Positions 12,211 through 24,231 are shown, counted from the stretch's first letter. The stretch is 64,000 nucleotides of DNA from Thalassia testudinum (GCA_037157565.1 JAZHRO010000046.1:15908501-15972500), one strand, 5' to 3'. Notes: generated by a model not told the origin, from the sequence alone. Translations and numbers: made by a program.

Positions 12211-13312
12211 ACACTAGAGAAGAATAGGAGGGGATGTGGAGAGCGACAGATGCGAGATGTGTGTGTGCACAACCAAGTAAGCAAGCCTAGTCCTTATAGT
12301 GTATTCCTTAGGGGACCTAGAAATCTCCAAAGGGGCGATCAAATCCGTAAGCACTGGACTACCCTTCCCAAAGGTAATCTGGCCAAGTTGATTACGAGGG
12401 GATTGTAGGGAAGGTTCTTCCTTTGGCTTACGCCGCCGGTTCCATAGACCCCACAACCGTGGTCGTTTGACACTTCCCCGCAGCCTAGTCACCAGATCTA
12501 CTAAGGGAATGAAAGCCAAGTGCCCAGCGAACAAAATCATGCCTCTTGAGACTTAACCCAGTCCTGCTTAGGGCATGTCTACTATGTTTTAATGGGGCTA
12601 AGACAGTGCTTGTGCTTGGGTTATGTGATGAGGCGTTGATTGGGGTGGTGTCTCTTAGTTTTCCAATTCTAGTGTGTGTGCTCCTATCAAAACATGATTT
12701 TTAAGCAAGGATTTTAAGATGTGATATCTTTTAATGTTTGTCCTTACTTTTGTGTCTTTTAGGGTTGACGTGTCTTAATGTTTTCAGGCAAGTTTCAAGT
12801 GGACACACTAAGTTTTGCACATAATTGGTGAGAGTAGATTTCCTTTAATGTGAAGAAGCTCTAAAACCCTAAAGTGCTCATCCTAGTGCTCATGCAACTT
12901 CTACCAGATGAGTTGATTTTAGGGGTGAGTGGTGTGGCCCATGTCAATTCACGGTGACTTCGTAAACACCACTCAAAAAGAAAGAACACTCCAAAAAAGG
13001 TTAGGTCCTTAAGAATGTTAGAGTGTATATTTTTTTGTTGGGTGATGCATTGAGGATGTGGATCAGGCAGTCATGCACCACACCAATTTTTTTCGATTTT
13101 ATAATTTTTTTAGATTTTTTTAGGCAAGCAAACAACCACGGGTGAAGAATTACTCACAATCGGTCCTTGCTGCACTTACTCCATCTCTACCGTCACGAGT
13201 TGCATTGCTTTTCCATCCAAGCGCTGAGTTCCTGCAACCATCAAGTAGGAGAAAATGCGTTAGATGATGTGAGCATGGATGTAAAATGGAAGTGATAAAA
13301 TAAATTTTTTGC
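12211..13312 (-). other. 5' leader of element B
   Basis: Non-coding sequence between the primer-binding site and gag. The short ORFs in it are not conserved. It should hold the splice, packaging and dimer signals of the element, but I see no motif I can name. Confidence 0.6.
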
Positions 13313-13331
13313 CTCCCCGGCAACAACACCA
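13313..13331 (-). promoter_or_regulatory. Primer-binding site of element B (tRNA-Asp type)
   Basis: The minus strand reads TGGTGTTGTTGCCGGGGAG. This matches the complement of the plant tRNA-Asp 3' end (TGGCGCCGTTGCCGGGGA) with three differences, all C to T, at CpG or CHG positions. Such changes are expected from deamination of methylated cytosine. It stands a few bases from the 5' LTR edge. Confidence 0.8.
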
Positions 13332-13336
13332 AAAGC

Positions 13337-14823
13337 TGGCGTGCTACGGATGTGTTTGTTTAAAAGGATCGTTATTGTTTGCATTCGCAACATCGGTTTT
13401 AATGAAGAAACGGACATGAGTCCGAGTGTCGATCTTAGGGAGGCGTGAAAATCGGACTTTTCTTGTCACTTAGTGTTACGGAAAAGACGAGTTTTTTCTT
13501 GCGAGAAGACATGGGAGAAAAGCGAGTGAGAGAGAGAGAGTAGGGTTAGAGTCTTTTAAATCATGGCAATCACTTTAATCAAGATGGAAAATATCAACAC
13601 TATATTCAACATGCAATTCAAGTTTTACAAATACAATGATAGCTAAATGCTTAAATAAAAGGAAAGTAAAGCTAGAGTAAAGGGAGAGAAAGAGAGAGAG
13701 AGAGGGAGAGAGAGAGAGAGAGGAGACGACGAGGTAGCCACGGTGGTGGAAGGAGGCTCCGTCGGCGGCTCGTCGACTCCGTTGACTACAAAAGGTGCTA
13801 AAGGAGGCTAGGAGGGTGATACAACACTTGCTAAGTTAATTGAATGCTTTACATGAGTGGTTGGGAGGGGTTTATATAGGAAGAAGGGGTTTCTAATTTA
13901 AGTATGGGCTTTAGTGACATCCGGGACGTTGCTAAACCCATGCTAAAAGCGTCGATGAAGCCCCCTACCCAACGGTCTCACGCCCGCACCCGTTCTTCTT
14001 CACGTGCAATCCGTATGCACGCCTTGAGGACCATCTGATTAGAGACTTGAAGGCTGAGATCACGCGAGGGGTGTGCTCGCGGAGTGCTACTAAGGCGTGC
14101 GTTGCTCGCTCATCATCGCACACGTTCGGGCGAACATGCCTAATTGCGTCGCGTGGCACTGCCGCGGCCGTTTGATGGTGATCGGGCGGTCCAATTTGGT
14201 CACGTGGTTGATTTTTGCACTCAATGCTACTGCGAGCGCTTCGAACACACGCCTTGAGGGCATGTTGCAGGGGCATGACCGCTGCGCTGCCCTCGCGAAT
14301 GATTGTGCGGAGAAGATTGGGTGAGGCTGTTGCCGATCGTTGGATGGGGATCCAACGGTCGGATCTTCGTGTAAGGTCGGGCGCATAGATGCGAAGAGCG
14401 CGGGCAAGCATGATTTTCAGTCGTCCGATCAGAGATCGGACGACTTAATGTGTTACCCCACGGTGCCGCACGATGAAGGGTGCAGGGGTAGCTCCACGTG
14501 GCACGCTGTGGGTCGTTGATCTGAAGATCAACGACCGGAACTTCTTAGGTCGATAAAAGGAGCTTTGGATGTCGAATTTGGCTGATTTCGAGTCTATTGG
14601 ACTCTGTTCGTCACTCTGAATCCATCTGTGCGGTCCGATCGCTCATCTGAGGCCTGTTTTGACATGCACTTGCACAAATGGCCATTAATAATGCACTATA
14701 AGCAATCTCGATGTGCGATACATGCAATGCTCCCATTCCTATTTATGATGTGTCATTTGTGCATTTTACCCTTAGGACTAACCCCTTTTGGCAGAATTAA
14801 CCTTGTAAAATGTAGTGTTATCA
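13337..14823 (-). repeat. 5' LTR of element B
   Basis: The right end is set where A1 LTR sequence resumes (14824, CTCGCCTAATTG against CTCTCCTAATTG at 22436 onward); the last bases on the plus strand are TTATCA. The left end lies next to the primer-binding site, with TG at 13337 or 13342. A TATA-like box (TATATAAA on minus) is at 13869-13876. The LTR holds a (GA)n tract (13680-13728), a U5 block (13426-13442) and three strong palindromes (14333-14536). Its partner LTR is outside the window. Confidence 0.75.
14333..14536. repeat. Three palindromes spaced 85-91 bp in the B LTR
   Basis: Arms: 14333-14345 with 14350-14362 (CCGATCGTTGGAT type, one mismatch); 14419-14430 with 14434-14445 (AGTCGTCCGATC, perfect); 14511-14522 with 14525-14536 (GGTCGTTGATCT, perfect). 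Centres are near 14347, 14432 and 14523. They lie upstream of the TATA-like box in element direction. Confidence 0.75.
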
Positions 14824-16589
14824 CTCGCCTAATTGCTATGGCTGCAGTGCTCTCTCAAAGCCAATCACTGGCTGGATGTGTGCGGGTGCTAAATCCGCAC
14901 TGCCTGGAGCGAAGGTTGCTTGTTTCTTCAAGCTGGCGCTAATGGTGGGGGTGGTCAGAACCTGCTCTCAAATAATATAGCCTTACGGCCTCATTAGAAC
15001 ATGTAGGAAGCTTCGCCGTGACAAGGCGAAGGTGTCTATGTGGGTGGCGTGGCGCGGGGTGGCCAAGGCATGCGTGCCTAGGTCGATCTGCGACCGTGGT
15101 GATGGGTCTATTCGGGGGGAGATTGTGGAGGTTATGGTGGTCTATGGAGATGGGGGAAGTGATCAGTGGATGGTGGCAGTGCTTTTGAGGGGTTTAGCGA
15201 GGCATGTGGGTGTGTGGAATGATGGTGGTGCCTCGCCGGTAGTCTGCAGGAGGTGGAGAAGATGGTGGTGGCTGCGATGATCGAGGGTCGAAAATAGAAA
15301 TAAAGAAGGGGGAAATACAGAGAGGATAGAGGGGAAGAAATCTAACCTAATTTAAGGATGAAAGGAGAGAGGATGGCGGCTAGCGCGTACCTGCCGCCGC
15401 CGGAGACAAAGGTCCAGTAGAGGGGTGACGGCGACGACGATGGGGTAGTTGGCGCGTGTGCAGGTATGGCGCGACGCGGACGAACGAGGTGAAGATGTCT
15501 CTGTCACTAGTATTGTGGCAGAGTGACGAAAAGAGGGAGGAGGAATTGCCGGAGCTCGCTGGATGCTTGGCCGAAGGAGAAGAGACGAAGTTGAGGGTTG
15601 TTCTCCAGCCAAACCAAGCTAGAATGATCGGCCGAACCTAGGGCTTCTTTTATAGTCTCTGGCAGAGGGCCTTATGCTTGGAAGACAAGCTTCCAAGCAC
15701 GGGTATCCTCGTAGGAGTAGGAAGGTGTGAGATACCCAAATCTCTCATGCATTCACATGAGAGATTGGGTGGGAATCAAGGCTTGAAATTGCATTAATAC
15801 AATCGGGAATTCCTTAGAGAATCTCCCTTTCAAATTTGAGAGGGAGTCTCTGAGGAATCAGGGAGAAATCCCCTTTGAATCCTCGCCGAAGTAGGAATCC
15901 TCCACTGTAATGGTTGAGGGACCTAATTACAAAGAATGGCGAGGAAGTTAGGGGGTTTCTACAATATTTTCAAAAGTTAGGGGTCTAAAAGTAATTAGGT
16001 TGGACTGTTTTGCAAAGTAGGTCAAGGTGAACTCCCCTTATGTCCAAATTTTGGTATAAACCTAATTTCGACTTAATGAATTCAATGGTGAAGTTGAAAT
16101 TTAGGTTTGACCACGTTTGACTGGACATTTTACACAAAAACCTACTTTTAGGCAGATAATTGACTAGGACCCCTATTTAGGTCAAAATAGGTTTCAAAGG
16201 CCAAATTGAAGGTTGTAAACGCTAGGGGATATTTTTCCATGAATTTTAGAGGGTTTAGGTGAATTTTATCCTGATCAAAGCCTTGTTGAATTAAGTAAGT
16301 CTGTTTTAGGGTTACAAGAAGTCATTTAATTCCCAGATTGCACATTAACCCTTTTCTGATTGAACCAACCCACTTTTTATCTTGTTAATACCAATTAACC
16401 TATGTTTAGTCCCTGAGAAATCTTGTTGTTGCACTGCAATGGTAAAATTTCAATTTTACCCTTTGTTTCTTATTTTCTTCTCAGAATAGTTATTCCTTGA
16501 ATTAGGCCCTTCATTTGGTTATGTAGGAGCTTTTGTTCTCTTTTCTAAGTCAAAATGAGCTAGTTAGGCTCATGATGGTGTTCCTATCA
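14824..16589 (-). repeat. 3' LTR of A1 (incomplete; about 1.05 kb cut off by element B)
   Basis: Colinear with 22430-24231 of the 5' LTR over its whole length, with scattered substitutions and small indels (for example a block of about 25 bp near 22515-22540 absent here). It ends at 16589, where a C-rich tract begins. The missing low end should lie beyond B, left of the window. It contains a long imperfect palindrome at 15811-15860. Confidence 0.88.
15811..15860. repeat. Imperfect palindrome with arms of about 24 bp in the A-type LTR
   Basis: Two arms of the ATTCCT..AGAGA..TCTCCCT type face each other around TCAAATTTGA. The same structure is in the 5' LTR of A1 (23453-23502) and, shorter, in A2 (about 35229-35260). 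It lies upstream of the TATA box in element direction. Confidence 0.7.
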
Positions 16590-18230
16590 TACCCCCATGC
16601 CAAGCTTTTGCTACTCCCTTCACAAAATTTTAAGGTTTTAACTTCTGTTTTAGACCATGAGTTCCTTTCATACATTCTGATGAGTGCTTTTTTCTTTTTC
16701 TTTTTGATTAGGTTAGAATGCCGGCAGTAGACCTAGAGGTACTCAAGTACCAACCAAGATCCGGACTTGACCAGCTCTAGCCTCGATCCTCCCTGAAGGT
16801 TTTTAAGGCCCGTAGGAACTATCCTAAGGTTCGTTGGACTCCATGGTTAAAGCACCCGTGTTTGAGACATTTTAGCCTCAGTTCAGTTTGCAGTGCGTTT
16901 TTGTAAGAAAGAGACAAAGGATTTATTTGTTTGGAGAGTTTTCTCTCTCTTTTCTTTTTATTTCTAGCTTCGGATTGGCTTCTCAACACGGTCTGTATCT
17001 AATTCCTCGTCCCCATCATCAATCCTCAAAGGTCCCTAGCAATCAATGCTTCGAGATAGCACCGCCCATGGCAACCCGTAGAACCCTGGCTTTCGAGATT
17101 TCGAGATAATCCCGCCCATGGCATTTTGTAGACAAATCCAGACCCTGGCAATTGACATTTCGTGATAATGCCACCCATGGCATCTGAACTAGCAGGGTGC
17201 TTACGTGCCTCCGGTAGGATATGCAAATATCTTAGGAGACAAGCACCGAGGAAATGATATGTTTTTACGCATCTTCGAGGGGAATTTCCCGCCTCTCTGT
17301 GACGGAAACTCATCCAAATCAACTTGTGTTGATCGGTCGCTCCTAATCTAGGCAACTTTTTTCAGAACATTTAAACGCTTTTGAGTGATTTTGATAGTTA
17401 TGCGCACTGAACTAGACTGTGTGTGGATTAGGGTGCTTAGGTTACCGAGTTCTGCAAACTGAAGGTCAGTTAACTAGGTCGACTACTCCCTAAACCTTAG
17501 ACCTAATACTTAAGCTTTGCATTTTCCCCAACCTCTTGAGGATTATCCAGATCTTAGCGGATACTTGAGTGTTTAAGCCTAAGAGTCTAGCCCAAAAGGC
17601 CTAAGATCAGCGTTCCTACTATTCTCTTTCGTGTCTCATTAGTAGTTTTTTCCTTATGTTTCCTTGATGTGGTCTAGAACTTTGGTTAATCCCTTTATCT
17701 CTTACTAATGACTATTATTTTTCCTTTTCATTTTGAGCTCCTTTTTAGCATTTTGCTCTTTGCCTCCTCATGTTTATATGGCCTCAAAATTTTCTTCCCT
17801 CCTTTAATTTTTTGTTCTTTTTCACAATTTTCTTTTTTTTTTGGGTATTTTTGGCCTATGTGATTTTTTGTGAGAATCCTTCTGACTTTTCTTGGTTTCT
17901 TTATGTTTGCACTTTACCACCCCCCCATGCCTAAATTTTGCAATGTCCTCATTGTAAACGGAGGGTGTAAAATAGTGTTGGGTTTAGGGATTTAGAACAT
18001 GATTTATCTGGTGAGCGAAAAGGATCGGAATGACTGTTGCAGACGATTTCAAGCTCCGGTACATGTACCAGAGGTGAGATCGATTGTTCTAAGATTGAAC
18101 TTAGGGTGCAGTAGACGTGAAGTACAAACAGATAATCAGACGGATCTCAAGTTTTTTGGAATGACGGGTTGCCTCCCGTTAAATGCTAAATTCAATGCCT
18201 TTAGTCGAGCGGGAAATGGTATGGAGAGGG
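16590..18230 (-). other. A1 spacer and post-coding region with internal polypurine block
   Basis: No coding frame of note. It is related throughout to 36018-37630 of A2 (for example the CTGGCAATC repeats and the AAGCTTTGCATTTTCCCCAACC stretch near 17513). The internal polypurine block is at 17915-17960. The plus-strand GGGTTGCCTCCC motif is at 18166-18177, where the pol end of A2 would be. A short triplicated phrase (GCCCATGGCA and ...CCCTGGC) occurs at about 17065-17180 and also in A2 at about 36505-36615. Confidence 0.7.
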
Positions 18231-18317
18231 AGTGGTCAAATCAGCAGAGTTTTGTAGAACAAGCACCTTGATTAAGAGCCTAGTTGGTCCAACCAGGTGC
18301 TTGTTTAGATCAACAAG

Positions 18318-20165
18318 CTAATGATGCAGCCTAAACACAATCAATCTGGTGGGTTGATAAATGTAGATCAAGAGATGTGGAACCCACCATATTCTATGAA
18401 GCTCAGAAGGATGTGGAAGTGTGAATTCGGGGTTTGGCTGAGTCGTATCAACTTGGTCAGAGTAGGGATCCGTAAAATAACCAGTGAATGGTGCAGAAAC
18501 CCTACGGGGGTGATCAGAAAATGATGGAGCACGGTCTTCAATCTGATCAATGCCCGAAACCCGGTATAGATGTGGAGTTGAATCATCTGCAATCGACTCA
18601 GTGAAATGGGAATCAGAAGAGAAATTGAGTCCGGTTGCTGGTCGGGGTTGAAAACGGGTTTGGCTGGATTCTGTATGTGTGGAAAAGGTGGCTTCAATGA
18701 GAATTGTGTATGAGGGCTCTTCTAGAAAGAAGTTATAGGTGGTTTCATGTAGAGAGTCCTCGTAGTAGCTCTCTAATTCAAAAGTGAATGCCTGAAGAGT
18801 GTTTATAGGATGTAGGAAATCTGAGTCGAGAAAAGATTCGAACTCTGGGTTGCAGTCACTCTCAGCAGTTTTCGATTTTGATTTCTGAGGATCGAAAAGA
18901 AATGATTCCATATCACTGGAACCTAAACTTAAATCAGTGATCTCGGGAACTGGGACCTTAGAGTCGTAGTCAGAGAATGATTCATGTGAGCTGGGATCGT
19001 AGATTGGTTCGTCGAAGTCGGGAGACAGAGTTTCTCCAAAATTATGGTAAGATTCGAAGTCGTCGGAGAGTTTGCGAAAATCAAGTTTTGAATGAGATTC
19101 ACGATCATGGGTTCCACCACTGAGTAAATCATACGATGTAGACTTAGTAGCCTAACCTGGGTCTAGCCTATATGTGAATTCTAAGCTCAAAAAAGTGTCC
19201 TTATTTGTTCTAGGCTCAAGTTCTAAGCTTGTAGGAAAGACCCAATCAAAACCCCACTCATCCAACTCCTCAATTTCTATATCGTAGATTGGCATGACTT
19301 TCGAAAAATTGATTTATCTCTCTAAAGATGTTGGAGAGGGATATTCATCAAATAAAGGCCCAGAATCATTCTCTTCATTGAAAATTTGATCTTTGTCATA
19401 TGGGGCCTCGTAATCTTCCCAATCAGTTTCAAATCCAGATTCTAGGCTTAGGGTGTGGGTTGAATCACTAAAATCTAGGTCCGAATTACCTTCAAGGGTC
19501 ACCTTATCAGAATAAGGGGCGGGATTCACACCCTTGAGAGGTTCAGTTATAATCTCATTATTGCAGGAGTCTTGGAATTCTATGCTTGGTGATTCAGGGT
19601 CTAGGGTTGGCTCAACATTGTGTTTTCCTGCAATTGGAACTTCCCAACCTATTTCAAGATCAGGCATGTTGTACTCTATCTGGATTGGGAATCCACAACA
19701 ACCTTGTGCCGCAAACTCGAGTTTTGGGAAATTGGATTGATCCTCAATACTATTCCAAGATGATTTATCATCTGTTTGGGGTGTGTACAGGTATTTATGA
19801 TCGATAATTTGTTTCAATAACCTCATCATCTCTTTCTATTTTTCAAGATCATCTTGGTGTTATTCCTATAGTACAGGATTTGTCATGCATTGAAGGTATT
19901 CAAAATTGTGTAACTTTTCTATCTCAATGTATCCTATTATGAGAATGTCTCGGGTTGATCCTTTTGTAGCTTCTGTTAATAGCACTTGGGCATAGTTTAT
20001 GATGAAAGTTGTGGTTGTTGGTACACTAACCTGAATATCTGCTACTAGTGTTGAGGTTTTGTATTCAATTTCATAGAATTCAAGGGCATCCTCAATCATC
20101 CTATCTCTCATGGATCTCTATGATTCAGGTTTTTTGAATGGTAATCCTAAGTAAGCAGGATGCAT
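18318..20165 (-). pseudogene. Unrecognised long ORF of A1, acidic, about 616 codons with six stops
   Basis: A single minus-strand frame can be followed from an ATG at 20165 to a stop at 18318. It is broken only by in-frame stops (about 20120, 19866, two close together before 19829, 19314, about 19156) and by no frameshift. The open pieces are 20111-19866, 19829-19314 and 18911-18318. The product is rich in D, E, S, P, F and Y (phrases such as FSDYDSKVPVPEIT, DEWGFDWVF, FEFESFLDSD-like), has no cysteine knuckle, no protease or polymerase motif, no signal peptide and no membrane span. It occupies the gag-pol position. I do not recognise it. It could be a captured host fragment or a long-lived accessory ORF of a non-autonomous family. 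Confidence 0.6.
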
Positions 20166-21346
20166 ATTTGGATTGGATGGTGGAATCAAGATGTAGAATC
20201 AGAATTCGGATCAAGATGTAGGATCAAGTTGTGAAGTGATTAGACCTAAAGAGAGAATCCCACTTGAAAATCTGTGTGTGCTCTAAAGAGAAGGGATGAG
20301 GGACTGCATGTGTTTTTGACCCAATCAAGCCACCCAAAGATGTTTGGATGACTATGGAGGTTCGGGGCGGATGATACCCCTGGATCGGAAAGTCATCCAC
20401 CTGAGAATTACCTGGGCAGCCAGAGAAGGAGAGTCCCGCAAAGACCCCTACACGGTAGAGCACCGCCCTAGGTTACAGGGTTTCCCCCACCTAACCTCTC
20501 TTGTCACTGAGATTCTAGGTAGACCAAAATGGGGACCTTGACCTCTTAAGTCTACCACTTTTAAATTGAAGGTGCTTAGGGTTCCACTTGAACTTTAGAT
20601 GTTTTGATTTTGTTACATAATTTCAAGGTTGGATGACCTAACAAGGGGTCAACTTCACCTGACCTGTCCTAAAGATGGCAGAATGATTCTAGGTCAAGAC
20701 CTAGAAACCACCTTGATTTGACTCCTAGGTTATTAGGTCCAAGGTTTTTAAGATTCAAGTGATTTTTAGAGCTTTAATTTTAGGGTTTGTCTTGCTTAGA
20801 TCCTTTCAATCAAGGGCTTAGGTAGCACACAGATGTGGGTGGGTTTGTTTCCTTTTATGTGTGAACTAGCACTCCAAAACCCTACTGTAGAAAATCCTAA
20901 TTTGGTTCTATTTCCAATCCTCTTTGATTTTCAGAAGTCCTCTTTGGACTTCAAACAAGAAGTGTGTAGTCCATGGAGATTTAGAAATTAAGTGTGATCC
21001 CTAATAGGCACAGGAATTTTGTGGAGTAGGATCTCTAAAATTTGCTTCAACTTCGCTAAGTTGTGCAAACAATTTTTGCAAAATCAGGAAACTTTTGCCT
21101 TAAAAATTGTAATTACTATAAAAGGAAGGCAAGTGATTCCTATTTTGATTGCTTTTTTTTTTTGTCTTTCCAGGATTAGGAGATGGATTAGGGAAGAAAA
21201 GAGAATTTACCTGCCCTAGAGTGGTTGATTTGCACGGGAGATCTCCTCGTGGAATACCTTGCAAAAATCACAATAAAACAAATATGGCAAGTTAGTGCTC
21301 AAATATAATCAAAAGAACGCAGAGACTAGTGATGAATTGAGCGTTG
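20166..21346 (-). other. 5' leader of A1
   Basis: Non-coding DNA between the primer site and the unknown ORF. Short plus-strand ORFs here are not conserved. No further motif seen. Confidence 0.55.
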
Positions 21347-21365
21347 CTCCCCGGCAACGACGCCA
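21347..21365 (-). promoter_or_regulatory. Primer-binding site of A1 (tRNA-Asp type)
   Basis: The minus strand reads TGGCGTCGTTGCCGGGGAG, one C-to-T change from the complement of the tRNA-Asp 3' end. It lies 3 bases inside the LTR edge at 21369. Confidence 0.88.
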
Positions 21366-21368
21366 AAA

Positions 21369-24231
21369 TGTTAACAGGGAGTGATTAGGTTTAAAAGTAA
21401 TTGCATCGTAGTATAGTTGAAATCACTTTGAAAACAAATAAATTTTACTACTCGAATTTTAAGTCTGAGGTCGAACACAGGGAGCAAATGAAATTTATAC
21501 ACTAATCTCAATAATAAATGCAAGTTGAACACTTAAAATTACTCAAAATCTAATTCAAAATGTAAAGTAGGAGTTTATGAATAAAATGTAGCAATGTTGA
21601 GAAATAGAATCTGACGTCTTAAAAAGGTTTGACTCTTCTTCTTATGCTTCTTTTCTTTCTCTTCTTTTCTTCTTTGGTTCTTTCCCTCTTTGCCTTCTCC
21701 TTCTTGGCTTCTCTTCTTTCTCTTTCCCTGACTTGAGCCAAGCCCTCTTCTTGTTCTTCTTTTCTTTCTTTCTCTAATGTCTTCTTCTTTGGCTTCTTCC
21801 CTTCTCTGGCTCTTCTTCTCTTCCTCTTCTTCCTTTCTGCCTTTAGCTTTCTCTGCCCTTAGCTTCTGATTTCCTTCTTTGGCTCTTCTTCCCTTCCTCT
21901 TCTTCCTTTCTACCTTTTCTGCTACAGTGCCTTCTCCTTCCTTAGCATCCTCTGCAGCTTCTTCTGCCTTAAGCCCTTAGCTCCTTCTTCTTCTTTCTTC
22001 AACTTTGCCTTCAGATCCTCAGCTTCCTCTGCGGCTCCTCCTGCCCTTAGCTTCTTCAGCTTCCTCTTCCTTCTTCCTTTCCCTGCACACAAGTGCAAAA
22101 TCGACCCCTACCTGCCCCCATGAACTCTCTCTCTTTTTCTCTCTTAGGCTCGCTCTCCCATAGCCATTCTCGAGTATATAGGTTGAGCAAGCACACCCGG
22201 GTCTAAGTGCATCGGAGTGGGTGGTGCGCAAAGAGTGCTAGGTAAATGGGTCAGGCAAACTAGGTATGCATAGCGTGGGCACGGACGAGGCGAGTGTGTG
22301 GGTGAGGGGACCTCACCCCATGTTTGGAGGCAAAGAGCCTCTGACATGAATTCATGTTATACTACTCAGCGCACTCCAAACTTTTCGAGGTGGGACTAAA
22401 AGTCCCACATGCTTCGCTTGCGCCCGCCGGAGGATGCCTCTCCTAATTGTTGTTGCTGCAGTGCTCTCTCAAAGCCAATCACTGGCTAGATGTGTGCGGG
22501 TGCTAATTCCGCACTGCCTGTACCTGGGAACCTGGAGCGCGGTATCCTGGAGCGAAGGTTGCTTGTTTCTTCAAGCCAACACTAATGGCTGCGGTGGTCA
22601 GAACTTGCTCTCAAACAATACGGCCTTGCAGTCTCATTAGAACATGCAGGAAGCTTCGTCGTGACATGGCGAAGGTGTCTAGGTGGGTGGCGTGGTGCGG
22701 GGTGGCCTAGGCGTGAGTTCCTAGGTCGGTCTGTGGCCGTGGTGATGGGTCTATTCGGGGGGAGATTGTGGAGGTTATGGCGGTCGATGGAGATGGGGGA
22801 AGTGATCAGTGTATGGTGGCGGTACTTCTGAGGGGTTTAGCGAGGCGTGTGGGTGTGTGGAATGATGGAGGCGCCTCGCTGGTGGTCTACCGGAGGTGGA
22901 GAAGATGGTGGTGGTCTGCAGTGATCGAGGGTCGAAAATAGAAATAAAGAAGGGGGGAATACAAAGAGGATAGAGGGGAAGAGATCTAACCTAATTTAAG
23001 GATGAAAGGAGAGAGGATGGTGGATGGCACGTACCTGCCGCCGCCGGAGACGAAGGTCCAGTAGAGGGGTGACGGCGACAACGAGGGGTAGTTGGCGCAT
23101 GCACAGGTATGGCGCGACGCGGACGAACGAGGCGAAGATGTCTCTGCCACTGGTATTATGGTAGAGCGACAAGAAGAGGGAGGAGGAATTGCCGGAGCTC
23201 GTTGGATGCTTGGCCGGAGGAGAAGAGACGAAGTTGAGGGTTGTTCTCCAGCCAAACCAAGCTGGAATGATCGGCCGGACTTGGGGCTTCTTCTATAGTC
23301 TCTGGCAGAAGGCCTTGTACTTGAAAGACAAGCTTCCAAGCACGGGTATCCTCGTCGGAGTAGGAAGGTGTGAGATACCCAAATCTCTCATGCATTTGCA
23401 TGAGAGATTGGGTGGGAATAAAGGCTTGAAATTGCGTTCATACAAGTGGGAATTCCTCAGAGAATCTCCCTTTCAAATTTGAGAGGGAGTCTCTGAGGAA
23501 TCAGGGAGAAATCCCCTCTTGAATCCTCATCGGAGTAGGACTCCTCTGCTGTAATGGTGGTGGGACCTAATTGCAAAGAATGGAGAGGAAGCTAGGGGGT
23601 ATCTGCAAGGTTTTCAAAAGCTAGGGGTCTAAAAGTAATTGGGTTGGACTATTTTGCAAAGTAGGTCAAGGTGAACTCCCCTTATGTCCAAATTTTGGTA
23701 TAAACCTAATTTAGACTTAAGGAATTCAATGGTGAAGTTGGAATTTTGGTTTGACGACGTTTGACTGGATATTTTACACAAAAACCTAATTTAGGGCAAA
23801 TAATTGACTAAGGCCGCTATTTAGGTCAAAATAGGTTTCAAAGGCCAAATTGAAGGTTCTAAATCCTAGGAGATATTTTTCCATGAATTTTAGAGGGTTT
23901 AAGCGAATTTTATCCTGACCAGAACCTTGTTGAATTAAGTGGGACTGTTTTAGGGCTGCAAGAAGTCATTAAATTCCCAGATTACGCATTAACCCTTTTC
24001 TGATTGAACCAACCCACTTTTTATCTTGTTAACACCAATTGACCTATGTTTATCCCCTGAGAAATCCTGTTGCACTATAATGGTAAAATTACAATTTTAC
24101 CCTTTGTTTCTTATTTTCTTCTTAGAACAGTTATTCCTTGAATTAGGCCCTTAATTTGGTTATGTAGGAGCTTTTGTTCTCTTTTCTAGGTCAAAATGAG
24201 CTAATTAGGGCTTATGATGGTGTTCCCATCA
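21369..24231 (-). repeat. 5' LTR of A1 (2863 bp)
   Basis: On the plus strand it runs from TGTTAACAGGG to GTTCCCATCA (TG...CA). Beyond 24231 the CACTA sequence begins (CTTTC would be the duplicated target). It includes a U5 block (21471-21484), a pyrimidine-rich stretch on the plus strand (about 21627-22080), a TATA-like CTATAG near 23293 on minus, an AAGCTTCCAAG element (23330-23340) just upstream, and the long palindrome at 23453-23502. ORFs read in it are not supported. Confidence 0.88.
21627..22080. repeat. Polypyrimidine/polypurine tract of about 450 bp in the A1 LTR
   Basis: Nearly uninterrupted CTT/CTTC-type sequence on the plus strand (GAA-rich in element direction), between U5 and the GC-rich central LTR. 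It does not appear in the same form in the A2 LTR. Confidence 0.8.

Larger units (their letters stand above)
5201..14823 (-). mobile_element. Element B: Athila-type Ty3/gypsy retrotransposon, 3' LTR not seen
   Basis: In its own (minus) direction B has a 5' LTR (14823-13337), a tRNA-Asp-type primer-binding site (13331-13313), a leader, gag (from 12210), protease-RT-RNase H-integrase (10492 to about 6500), an internal polypurine block (6352-6341) and a non-coding spacer to about 5201. The 3' LTR would lie left of the LINE, outside the window. At 14824 the flanking DNA turns into the 3' LTR of A1 (compare 22430 onward), so B is inserted in A1. The protein order and RT style ([15 protein letters not shown] protease) place it in the Athila/Tat group. 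Confidence 0.88.
14824..24231 (-). mobile_element. Element A1: non-autonomous Ty3/gypsy-type element with unknown ORF
   Basis: In its own direction: 5' LTR 24231-21369, tRNA-Asp-type primer site 21365-21347, leader, a decayed frame of about 616 codons (20165-18318), post-coding region with the internal polypurine block, spacer, a CCCCCAT-type tract at 16590-16597, then the 3' LTR from 16589, cut at 14824 by element B. The LTRs, the spacer and the region just after the coding part are clearly related to A2 (for example 17960-18220 against 37390-37620). No gag, protease, RT or integrase motif occurs. It is therefore a large internally replaced derivative whose proteins would have to come from an A2-like element. 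Confidence 0.85.

Noticed and set aside
18318..20165. The A1 ORF as an envelope-like gene, as reported for some Athila elements.
   Set aside because: It precedes the post-pol motif rather than following pol, and shows no signal peptide or membrane span.
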